Source of the DNA: Legionellales bacterium
GTDB lineage: Bacteria > Pseudomonadota > Gammaproteobacteria > Legionellales > Legionellaceae
Direction of reading: 5' to 3'
Length of the DNA: 5,430 nucleotides
Assembly (NCBI GenBank): GCA_003489505.1
Contig: DNMA01000130.1
Coordinates: 1 to 5,430, forward strand
Under the pieces are notes generated by a model that searched no databases, had not been told where the DNA came from, and worked only from the letters and a program-made list of their open reading frames with translations. Below are positions 1 through 5,430 of this stretch, piece after piece; position 1 is the first letter of the stretch, and each line of letters begins with the position of its first letter. The position numbers were made by a program, and so were the translations under genes.

Positions 1-622
1 ATACAGCCTGATTTAAAAATAATAAAAAATCATCACATCTATTTTTTTCAAATAAAAAATTTCGGGTTAATGCTGGAAAATTTTCAAGTTCAATTTCTTT
101 TTTGATTTCATCTGGATGAAAACAAAAAGCCACAGGTCGTGATTGTGATAATATCAAAGCAATTTGTGTAAGACATTTTGATAAATCCCCAACACTCTCC
201 AAATAGACCACATCCTCCCCCAATTCTTGATGGAGCTGTGCTACCCAATTTATCCCATAACGGGTCGCATCCTGTAAGGGGGTTTGATTTTCACAAGACT
301 TTTTATTTAATGGCATCAAATATAATGCAGGTATTCTTAAAAATCTTGCATCACTCATACCGCACGATACGAGTTTTGATCCTGCACCAGGAACGGTGAT
401 AGTGCAAGCCATCTGTCCACTTGCCACAAAACTCCCTATTGGCGCAAAGCCTGCCAAATATTCTGCAATAGTAAAAAAACCGATTGATTCCTGATTTTTT
501 TCATAGGTCATTAAATGTTTTGATAATTCATAAGCACCACCACCTGTTACCCCATAAACCTGCTTAACTCCCCAAAATTCCAGAGCCTTAATGATGGCTA
601 AGCTTGCTTCTTGGTAATACAT
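1..622 (-). CDS. ThDP-dependent enzyme, N-terminal (PYR) domain; acetolactate synthase/pyruvate decarboxylase-like, partial at left edge
   Basis: Reading leftward from ATG at 622-620 the frame stays open to base 1, giving 207 residues of a longer protein. They match the N-terminal pyrimidine-binding domain of the thiamine diphosphate decarboxylase/acetolactate synthase family. Residues 9-33 follow the opening motif (…GVKQVYGVTGGGAYEL), E54 in FTIAEYLAGFA is at the place of the cofactor-activating glutamate, residues 77-98 match the VPGAGSKLV…SDARFLRIP segment, NQTPLQDA (112-119) is the usual FQE-like motif, and SRPVAFCFHPDEI closes the domain. Full family members have about 550 residues, with a central domain and a C-terminal cofactor-binding domain that would lie left of the window. 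The start is supported by a TAAGG ribosome site 6 nt upstream and a TATAAT box. One oddity is Thr26 where the family usually has Pro (GVPG). Substrate cannot be told: acetolactate synthase, a 2-oxoacid decarboxylase or an orphan relative are all possible. The domain call is firm, the enzyme identity is not. Confidence 0.85.
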   Translation of the reverse strand, partial: MYYQEASLAIIKALEFWGVKQVYGVTGGGAYELSKHLMTYEKNQESIGFFTIAEYLAGFAPIGSFVASGQMACTITVPGAGSKLVSCGMSDARFLRIPALYLMPLNKKSCENQTPLQDATRYGINWVAQLHQELGEDVVYLESVGDLSKCLTQIALILSQSRPVAFCFHPDEIKKEIELENFPALTRNFLFEKNRCDDFLLFLNQAV

Positions 623-652
623 AATAAACCTTACTTCACACACCCTATTTAA

Positions 653-658
653 ATTATA
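653..658 (-). promoter_or_regulatory. Candidate -10 box for the leftward ThDP enzyme gene
   Basis: On the minus strand this is a perfect TATAAT, placing a transcription start near 646 and a leader of about 24 nt before the ATG at 622. The -35 region at 17-nt spacing is TCTATG, a poor match to TTGACA, so either the promoter is weak, needs an activator, or the -10 match is fortuitous in AT-rich DNA. Confidence 0.4.
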
Positions 659-665
659 GACTTCT

Positions 666-705
666 TTTAACCCAACATAGATATTTGACATAATGCATCT
701 ATACT
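666..705 (+). promoter_or_regulatory. Candidate promoter region for the small cysteine-rich protein gene
   Basis: Two five-of-six -10 boxes face rightward: CATAAT at 689-694 and TATACT at 700-705, either of which would start transcription 20-31 nt before the start codon at 732. Neither has a good -35 at standard spacing (TTTAAC at 666-671 for the first, ATAGAT at 677-682 for the second). A perfect TTGACA at 685-690 has no -10 box 16-18 nt downstream. The region is shared with the leftward promoter, so the two divergent genes may influence each other. Confidence 0.3.
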
Positions 706-731
706 CAAAGAAGATGAGACTGGAGAATAAA

Positions 732-935
732 ATGCAAAAATATTCATGGATATGGATTGCACTTGCCTTACTCTGCTTGATTTCAGATGCTTCAGCACGC
801 TGCAAATTTCCTAAAGAACATACTGTCTGCATGCGACAATGCTTTTATAATCCTTATGGACCCGGCGCACACTGCAATGAACAATGTGTTAAGAAAAAAT
901 TTGAACAACCTCGATTAGTCTGTCATCAATGTTAA
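732..935 (+). CDS. Small secreted cationic cysteine-rich protein, unknown function
   Basis: I do not recognise this family. The 67-residue product starts with a textbook Sec signal peptide: a Lys at residue 3, a hydrophobic core (residues 6-17, WIWIALALLCLI) and a likely signal peptidase I cut after Ala22 (SDASA|RC). The predicted mature peptide is 45 residues with seven cysteines spaced C-x8-C-x3-C-x10-C-x3-C-x11-C-x2-C (residues 24, 33, 37, 48, 52, 64, 67). It has eight Lys/Arg against three Glu, so it is basic (about +5). Two C-x3-C pairs and the terminal C-x2-C suggest a disulfide-bonded mini-protein, or possibly a metal site; an odd number leaves one cysteine free or shared in a dimer. 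Cys15 lies in the hydrophobic core without a lipobox, so a lipoprotein is unlikely. In-frame ATGs at 693 and 714 exist, but only 732 has a good ribosome site (GGAG at 722-725, 6-nt spacer) and puts the signal peptide at the N-terminus. Host-directed peptide, antimicrobial and periplasmic redox or metal protein are all open. Confidence 0.75.
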   Translation: MQKYSWIWIALALLCLISDASARCKFPKEHTVCMRQCFYNPYGPGAHCNEQCVKKKFEQPRLVCHQC

Positions 936-975
936 CGATATAGGCATTATTAAAACAAATAATCAAAAAATCATC

Positions 976-984
976 TGTGGATAA
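976..984 (-). promoter_or_regulatory. Perfect DnaA box (TTATCCACA on the minus strand)
   Basis: The plus strand reads TGTGGATAA, the exact complement of the high-affinity DnaA box of Escherichia coli. It sits in an 11-bp sequence, TCTGTGGATAA (974-984), that recurs exactly at 1101-1111 in the same orientation, 127 bp further on. DnaA binds such boxes at replication origins, at titration sites and at some promoters; which applies here is not shown by the sequence. Confidence 0.6.
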
Positions 985-1088
985 CTTTTTGTCTATTTAA
1001 GAGTCAAATCGTAAGATATCGAACGAAGCGACATAACTCATTGTTTTGATCATATTTTTATCGTGAGCAATTAATTATCATTTATACT

Positions 1089-1111
1089 TTACTCACAGAT
1101 TCTGTGGATAA
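1089..1111. promoter_or_regulatory. Inverted pair of DnaA boxes (one perfect, one imperfect)
   Basis: A perfect box lies at 1103-1111 (TGTGGATAA, TTATCCACA on the minus strand). Facing it on the plus strand at 1089-1097 is TTACTCACA, one mismatch from the relaxed consensus TTWTNCACA. The inner arms CACAG (1094-1098) and CTGTG (1102-1106) are a perfect inverted repeat around a 3-nt centre, so the whole is a near-palindrome typical of a dimeric or cooperative binding site. It lies about 130-155 bp upstream of the acnA start codon. Confidence 0.5.
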
Positions 1112-1208
1112 GATTGTAGAAAACATCTTTAAACTCGTATGCAAGTGTTTTTTTATCTTTTTCATACCCCTCACCTATTCTAAAGATGCATTTCAATCAA
1201 AATTCAGG

Positions 1209-1214
1209 TATGAT
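1209..1214 (+). promoter_or_regulatory. Candidate -10 box for acnA
   Basis: TATGAT, five of six to the TATAAT consensus, lies 29 nt before the acnA start codon. No good -35 hexamer is found at 16-18 nt spacing (ATGCAT at 17), so this is only the best candidate in an AT-rich stretch. A promoter further upstream, closer to the DnaA boxes, is possible. Confidence 0.3.
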
Positions 1215-1243
1215 TAAACCTTTTCAAAACTGAGTTTTTTAAC

Positions 1244-3898
1244 ATGAAAATTGGACACGATACCTTAAAAACACAAAGTTCTATTCAAGTCGCAGGTCAA
1301 GAATATCACCTCTTTAGTTTAAAGAAAGCGCAAGAACATTTTCCGGACCTCAAAAAACTACCTTTTTCATTAAAAATACTATTAGAAAACTTATTACGTT
1401 TTGAAGACCATAATACCGTCACCCAGGATGATATTTTAGCGCTGAGCGAATGGGTCAAAACAAAAACGTCTGATCATGAAATTGCTTATCGTCCTGCTCG
1501 AGTACTCATGCAAGACTTTACCGGCGTCCCTGCTGTATGTGACTTAGCCGCCATGCGTGATGCCATGCAAGAAAATCAAGGCGACCTCAATAAAATTGCC
1601 CCATTGAATAATGTGGACTTAGTGATTGACCACTCGGTGATGGTTGATAGCTTTGGTAAAGTCAATTCCATGAATATCAACACTCGTCTTGAATATGAAC
1701 GCAACAAAGAGCGTTATGAATTCTTGCGTTGGGGACAAAATGCCTTTCAAAATTTTCGAGTAGTTCCTCCTGGTACCGGTATTTGTCACCAAGTGAACTT
1801 AGAACATTTAGCCAAAACCATTTGGTCACAAGACATCAATGGTAAAACCTACTTATTCCCAGATACTCTAGTGGGCACAGACTCGCACACCACTATGGTT
1901 AATGGTTTAGGCGTACTGGGTTGGGGTGTGGGCGGTATTGAAGCAGAGGCTGCCATGCTGGGCCAGCCTATCTCCATGTTAATCCCAGAAGTTGTCGGGG
2001 TGGAGTTAAGCGGTAAATTACCAGAAGGCACGACAGCTACCGACTTAGTCTTATCCATTACCCACATGTTAAGAAATTTTGGGGTGGTCGGTAAATTTGT
2101 TGAATTCTTTGGTCCTGGTATGAAACATTTACCCCTTGCAGACCGTGCGACAATTGCGAACATGGCACCTGAATACGGTGCGACTTGCGGTATCTTTGCC
2201 ATTGATGATGAAACGATTAAATACATGCGCTTAACAGGTCGTGACGAGCAAGTTTGCCAATATGTTGAAGCCTATGCAAAAGAACAAGGCATGTGGTATG
2301 ACGAAAACAATGAAACACCTGTTTATACCCATATTCTTAAATTTGATTTATCCAGTGTCAAACCCACTTTAGCAGGCCCCAAAAGACCTCAGGATAAAGT
2401 TGAACTCAATGAAATGCCACAAGCCATGCAATCAATTTTAAGCGATAAAACCCAAGATGGCTTTGAAGTAAAAAACCAAAACTATAGCCTGCATCATGGG
2501 GATGTGGTGATTGCAGCGATTACCAGCTGTACCAATACCTCTAATCCAAGTGTTTTAATGGCTGCCGGTCTTTTAGCGAAAAAAGCCTGTGAAAAAGGTT
2601 TAATCACTAAACCTTGGGTCAAAACTTCCTTAGCCCCTGGCTCCAAAGTGGTCACTGATTATTTAGAAAAAGCGGGACTACAAACTTATCTTGACCAACT
2701 CGGTTTTGAACTTGTAGGTTATGGTTGCACCACCTGTATCGGAAACTCAGGTCCTTTAGCTGATGACATTTCAGCTTGTATTACCCAATATGACTTAACC
2801 GTCAGCGCAGTTTTATCAGGTAACCGTAATTTTGAAGGACGTGTTCATCCATTAGTGAAAGCAAACTGGCTTGCTTCTCCTCCTTTAGTCGTTGCTTTTG
2901 CTTTAGCAGGCAATACCAATATGGACTTAAGCCTTGAAGCACTTGGTGTAGATAAAAATAATCAGCCTGTATATCTCAAAGATATTTGGCCTAGCCAACA
3001 AGAAATTGCTGAGGCTGTGAATTTAGTCAATGCCCATATGTTTAAATCACGTTATGCCAGCGTATTTGATGGTGATGCACACTGGCAATCTTTACCTACC
3101 GGTAAAGGTCTTACTTTCCAATGGAATGAAAAATCAACTTATATTCAAAAACCACCTTTTTTTGAGCGCCTCAAAGAGCAATCTTTAAGTGTTAAGCCGA
3201 TTGTAAATGCCAGTATCTTAGCTATTTTTGGTGATTCCATCACAACCGATCACATTTCTCCAGCTGGCTCTATCAAAGCCAACTCACCCGCCGGAGAATA
3301 TTTAAAATCTAAAGGTGTAAGCGAAAAAGACTTTAACTCTTATGGTTCACGTCGTGGTAACCATGAAGTCATGATGCGAGGTACTTTTGCAAATATTCGT
3401 ATTCGTAATGAAATGATTCCTGGCGTTGAAGGTGGTTACACACAATATATTCCAAGCCAAGAAATCATGCCAATTTATGATGCAGCGATGCGCTATCAAA
3501 AAGATGATCGTTCTCTCGTGATTTTTGCGGGTAAAGAATATGGTACAGGCTCTTCTCGAGACTGGGCAGCAAAAGGCACCAAATTACTCGGTGTTAAGGC
3601 CGTGGTCGCTGAAAGTTTTGAAAGAATTCATCGTTCTAATTTAGTTGGGATGGGCATTCTGCCATTAGAATTTATGTCAGGACAAAATCGTTCAAGCATA
3701 AAATTAGATGGTTCTGAGACCATTCATCTGGATATCAATGATCAGATGCAAGCACGTGATATCATTAAAGCCAAAATTCAAAGAACAGATGGCTCTCTAG
3801 AAACTGTTGAATTACAAAGTCGTATCGATACCTCTAATGAATTAAGCTATTTCAAAAATGGTGGTATCTTACAATATGTTCTTCGACAAATGATGTAG
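1244..3898 (+). CDS. acnA: Aconitate hydratase A (aconitase, [4Fe-4S])
   Basis: This cytoplasmic TCA-cycle enzyme interconverts citrate and isocitrate through cis-aconitate. At 884 residues it has the usual length of bacterial AcnA and the IRP1/AcnA domain order: the catalytic cluster-binding core first, then the swivel domain after a linker near residues 610-650. The three cluster cysteines are C429 (ITSCTNTS), C495 and C498 (GCTTCIGNSG). Other active-site signatures are IDHSVMVD (128-135), GTDSHTTMVNG (211-221), FGDSITTDHISPAGSI (662-677), SYGSRRGNHEVMMRG (699-713) and YGTGSSRDW (766-774), where S770 corresponds to the catalytic serine and R772 to the substrate-binding arginine. Nothing essential is missing. 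The start gives the expected N-terminus (SLKKA…LPFSLKILLENLLRFED follows) but has a poor ribosome site, only TGAG nine bases upstream. The permease gene follows after 7 nt, so they are co-transcribed. Enzymes of this family can double as iron-sensing RNA-binding proteins when the cluster is lost; that is family knowledge, not shown here. Confidence 0.98.
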   Translation: MKIGHDTLKTQSSIQVAGQEYHLFSLKKAQEHFPDLKKLPFSLKILLENLLRFEDHNTVTQDDILALSEWVKTKTSDHEIAYRPARVLMQDFTGVPAVCDLAAMRDAMQENQGDLNKIAPLNNVDLVIDHSVMVDSFGKVNSMNINTRLEYERNKERYEFLRWGQNAFQNFRVVPPGTGICHQVNLEHLAKTIWSQDINGKTYLFPDTLVGTDSHTTMVNGLGVLGWGVGGIEAEAAMLGQPISMLIPEVVGVELSGKLPEGTTATDLVLSITHMLRNFGVVGKFVEFFGPGMKHLPLADRATIANMAPEYGATCGIFAIDDETIKYMRLTGRDEQVCQYVEAYAKEQGMWYDENNETPVYTHILKFDLSSVKPTLAGPKRPQDKVELNEMPQAMQSILSDKTQDGFEVKNQNYSLHHGDVVIAAITSCTNTSNPSVLMAAGLLAKKACEKGLITKPWVKTSLAPGSKVVTDYLEKAGLQTYLDQLGFELVGYGCTTCIGNSGPLADDISACITQYDLTVSAVLSGNRNFEGRVHPLVKANWLASPPLVVAFALAGNTNMDLSLEALGVDKNNQPVYLKDIWPSQQEIAEAVNLVNAHMFKSRYASVFDGDAHWQSLPTGKGLTFQWNEKSTYIQKPPFFERLKEQSLSVKPIVNASILAIFGDSITTDHISPAGSIKANSPAGEYLKSKGVSEKDFNSYGSRRGNHEVMMRGTFANIRIRNEMIPGVEGGYTQYIPSQEIMPIYDAAMRYQKDDRSLVIFAGKEYGTGSSRDWAAKGTKLLGVKAVVAESFERIHRSNLVGMGILPLEFMSGQNRSSIKLDGSETIHLDINDQMQARDIIKAKIQRTDGSLETVELQSRIDTSNELSYFKNGGILQYVLRQMM

Positions 3899-3900
3899 GA
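3897..3900 (+). promoter_or_regulatory. Ribosome site of the permease overlapping the acnA stop codon
   Basis: AGGA shares two bases with the acnA TAG stop (3896-3898) and sits 5 nt before the GTG at 3906. It fixes the GTG start and indicates translational coupling: ribosomes finishing acnA uncover or re-use this site. Confidence 0.65.
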
Positions 3901-3905
3901 TAAAA

Positions 3906-5297
3906 GTGAATAAAAAACCTAAAATTTTAAGCGTATTCGCGTTGGTCATGATCAACGTGATAGCTGTTGATAGCTTAAGAACTGTTCCGATTACCGCTAA
4001 ACTCGGTCTCCCGCTGGTCAGTTACTATCTGTTTGCAGCTATCGCTTTTTTTATTCCCGTAGCGCTTGTTGCCGCTGAATTGGCAACAGCCTATCCTCGA
4101 AATGGTGGTTTATATATTTGGATTAAAGAGGCCTTTGGCCAACGTACAGGCTTTGCCAGTATCTGGCTTCAATGTATTTATAACCTCATTTGGTTTCCAA
4201 CTATTTTATTATTTATTGCTTCAACCTGCGCTTATATCATTGACCCAAAACTTGCGCATCATCAAGGTTTCTTAACGACAACGATTATCTCGCTATTCTG
4301 GCTCTTTACCGGTTTAAACTGCTTTGGTTTAAGAATTGCTAGTATCATTAGTACAATTGGTGCAATTTTAGGCACACTTCTCCCCATGATGGGTATTATC
4401 ATCATGGCAGGCGTTTGGCTGCTGAAAGGTCATGCGCCCGTTAATGATTTTCATGGCTCATTACTTCCCGATTTATCCAATGCTAAACCACTATCAATGT
4501 TTGTGATTGTATTATTTGGTTTAATTGGTATTGAGATGTCTGCCGTTCATGCCGGAGATGTGAAAAACCCCCAAAAAGACTATCCAAAGGCTATTTTGTA
4601 TTCCGCCATCATGATTATGGCCACCCTAGTCTTATCTGCCCTAGCAATTTTAGTGGTCGTGCCATTACCCAAATTAAGCCTTGTGACCGGTTTAGTTCAT
4701 GCTTATGATTTATTTTTTAAAGCCTATCATCTGGAGTGGATGACGCATATCGTTGCAGGATTAATTGTGATGGGAAGTTTAAGCTCTGTCTCGACTTGGA
4801 TGTTAGGGCCTTTAAAGGGTTTAGTCATAGCGGCTCATCAATCGGATATGCCCCACGCACTTTATCAATTAAATCGTTATCAAGCGCCATATCGCATGTT
4901 GATAATTCAAGCCATGATTTTTACTGTGATTAGTTTAGCTTTTATCTATGTTCCCTCCATTAATGCAGCTTATTGGTGGTTAAGTGATATTTCAGCACAA
5001 TTGGCCTTAATCATCTACATGATAATGTTTGCAGCCTTTATTAAACTGCGTTTTACTCAGGCACAAAGACCTCGAGTCTATAAAGTACCAGGTGGCACAA
5101 TTGGAATGTGGCTCATTGCTGGTTTAGGTTTTTCTTGTTCATTGTTTGGATTTTTGATTGGTTTTATATCTCCCAGCCAAATTCCAAGTACTGCAAAAGG
5201 ATTATCGATACAAATGATGATAGCCCTCATTTTTATTTTAATTGCTATTCCTTTTATACTAGGAACCAAACATCTTAAAATTAAAAAGCCCCAATAA
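3906..5297 (+). CDS. APC-superfamily amino acid permease, glutamate:GABA antiporter (GadC)-like
   Basis: The product is a 463-residue inner-membrane protein with about 12 hydrophobic segments (roughly 7-22, 37-58, 82-107, 121-140, 148-172, 196-213, 228-252, 279-298, 330-349, 362-380, 400-420, 434-452). Family marks are VIAVDSLRTVP in segment 1 (18-28), AELATAYPRNGGLYIW (57-72) after segment 2, and FGLIGIEMSAVHAGDVKNP (204-222) spanning segment 6, the classic APC substrate-site helix and loop. The segment-1 motif points to the glutamate:GABA antiporter branch, but substrate cannot be assigned; many relatives carry other amino acids. Only about 11 basic residues follow the last segment, so the C-terminal plug that gates E. 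coli GadC by pH is absent. The start is GTG with AGGA 5 nt upstream; an internal ATG at codon 15 would cut into segment 1. Being coupled to acnA suggests joint expression of amino acid transport and TCA flux. The intrinsic terminator begins inside the gene's last codons. Confidence 0.92.
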   Translation: MNKKPKILSVFALVMINVIAVDSLRTVPITAKLGLPLVSYYLFAAIAFFIPVALVAAELATAYPRNGGLYIWIKEAFGQRTGFASIWLQCIYNLIWFPTILLFIASTCAYIIDPKLAHHQGFLTTTIISLFWLFTGLNCFGLRIASIISTIGAILGTLLPMMGIIIMAGVWLLKGHAPVNDFHGSLLPDLSNAKPLSMFVIVLFGLIGIEMSAVHAGDVKNPQKDYPKAILYSAIMIMATLVLSALAILVVVPLPKLSLVTGLVHAYDLFFKAYHLEWMTHIVAGLIVMGSLSSVSTWMLGPLKGLVIAAHQSDMPHALYQLNRYQAPYRMLIIQAMIFTVISLAFIYVPSINAAYWWLSDISAQLALIIYMIMFAAFIKLRFTQAQRPRVYKVPGGTIGMWLIAGLGFSCSLFGFLIGFISPSQIPSTAKGLSIQMMIALIFILIAIPFILGTKHLKIKKPQ

Positions 5298-5313
5298 TAA
5301 AGGGGCTTTTTTT
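5283..5313 (+). terminator. Intrinsic terminator of the acnA-permease operon, likely bidirectional
   Basis: AAAAAGCCCC (5283-5292) pairs perfectly with GGGGCTTTTT (5302-5311) around a 9-nt loop, followed by a run of seven T (5307-5313, partly in the stem). The left arm is the last codons of the permease and its TAA stop (5295-5297) lies in the loop. The A-run on the left makes it usable in the opposite direction too, which would suit a convergent gene to the right. Confidence 0.9.
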
Positions 5314-5314
5314 A

Positions 5315-5330
5315 GGGGTTCATAAGCCCC
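5315..5330. repeat. Second short hairpin able to compete with the terminator
   Basis: GGGG (5315-5318) can pair with CCCC (5327-5330) over an 8-nt loop. In addition AAGCCCC (5324-5330) is complementary to GGGGCTT (5302-5308), the right arm of the main terminator, so two mutually exclusive folds exist. It may be only a decayed duplicate of the terminator arm; the main hairpin is longer and forms first in rightward transcription. Confidence 0.4.
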
Positions 5331-5430
5331 ACATTAAGAGTGCTGCACTAAAAGATCACGTTAAATCAAATTTAAGATCGATAGCTCCTAATGCGGTTTT
5401 TAATTTCATTTAAGTACGAAGTTAAGATTA
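5331..5430. other. Right-edge tail, no secure gene
   Basis: A perfect dyad AGTGC-T-GCACT lies at 5339-5349. Two edge-truncated frames are possible. On the minus strand a stop at 5374-5372 would end a leftward gene entering from the right, with last residues ILTSYLNEIKNRIRSYRS; this would be convergent with the permease and served by the bidirectional terminator. On the plus strand ATG at 5391 opens a frame to the edge (MRFLISFKYEVKI) but has no ribosome site. The minus-strand option is mildly preferred; neither is long enough to trust. Confidence 0.25.

Larger units (their letters stand above)
936..1243. other. 308-bp AT-rich intergenic region with DnaA boxes, upstream of acnA
   Basis: No convincing open frame or RNA gene is visible on either strand. 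The stretch contains two perfect DnaA boxes, an inverted near-match to one of them, a single GATC, long A/T runs, and near its right end a candidate acnA promoter. No terminator hairpin follows the small cysteine-rich gene, so readthrough from it into acnA cannot be excluded. Confidence 0.7.

Noticed and set aside
178..399. Rightward open frame of 73 codons
   Set aside because: It lies antisense within the ThDP enzyme gene, whose family motifs are clear on the minus strand; its own translation shows no domain-like pattern.
685..690. Perfect TTGACA -35 box
   Set aside because: No -10-like hexamer is found 16-18 nt downstream; the nearest (TATACT) is only 9 nt away.
693..731. Upstream in-frame ATG starts (693, 714) for the cysteine-rich protein
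   Set aside because: They lack well-spaced ribosome sites and would place a charged 7-13-residue extension before the signal peptide; the start at 732 has GGAG at the right distance.
1067..1085. Possible Fur box upstream of acnA
   Set aside because: By hand about 11 of 19 positions fit the GATAATGATAATCATTATC consensus, but the stretch is nearly all A/T, where such scores arise by chance. Iron control of aconitase is plausible but not shown.
1063..1096. GTGAG…CTCAC inverted repeat
   Set aside because: The arms are only 5 bp with a 24-nt gap, which is expected by chance.
1849..2226. Leftward open frame of 125 codons
   Set aside because: It is antisense to the conserved core of acnA, and the coding strand there is unmistakable.
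4066..4933. Alternative rightward frames at 4066-4275 and 4736-4933
   Set aside because: Both are inside the permease gene in another frame, with no ribosome sites; the permease frame carries the family motifs through these stretches.
5078..5269. Leftward open frame of 63 codons
   Set aside because: It is antisense to the last membrane segments of the permease; its hydrophobic-poor, proline-rich translation looks like a shadow.

Overview
The window is AT-rich DNA (by eye well below 45% GC, not counted exactly) from a bacterium, most likely a gammaproteobacterium of the Legionella/Coxiella type. This rests on the close similarity of the aconitase N-terminus to my memory of the Legionella aconitase (the 'major iron-containing protein'). 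It also rests on the pairing of that gene with a GadC-like amino acid transporter, which I recall from Legionella genomes. No search was run, so the taxonomic call is an inference.

Layout from left to right. Bases 1-622 (minus strand) hold the N-terminal 207 residues of a thiamine-diphosphate-dependent enzyme related to acetolactate synthase and pyruvate decarboxylase. It runs off the left edge and is easy to miss because it has no stop inside the window. A 109-bp divergent control region separates it from a small plus-strand gene at 732-935. That gene encodes a 67-residue preprotein with a clear signal peptide and a 45-residue basic mature peptide carrying seven cysteines. A 308-bp non-coding stretch (936-1243) follows. 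It holds two perfect DnaA boxes in the same orientation, one of them paired with an inverted near-match, and a weak candidate promoter for the next gene.

Bases 1244-5297 form a two-gene operon: acnA (aconitate hydratase A, 884 aa) and, after a 7-nt gap, a 463-aa APC-superfamily amino acid permease of the glutamate:GABA antiporter type starting at GTG. The operon ends in a strong, probably bidirectional intrinsic terminator whose hairpin begins inside the permease gene, with the stop codon in the loop. The last ~115 bases hold a possible second hairpin, a short dyad and no secure gene.

The operon fits an organism that takes up amino acids and burns them through the TCA cycle: the permease would supply or exchange amino acids, and aconitase handles citrate/isocitrate. 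The two parts least explained by ordinary housekeeping are the secreted cysteine-rich peptide and the DnaA-box cluster in front of acnA.
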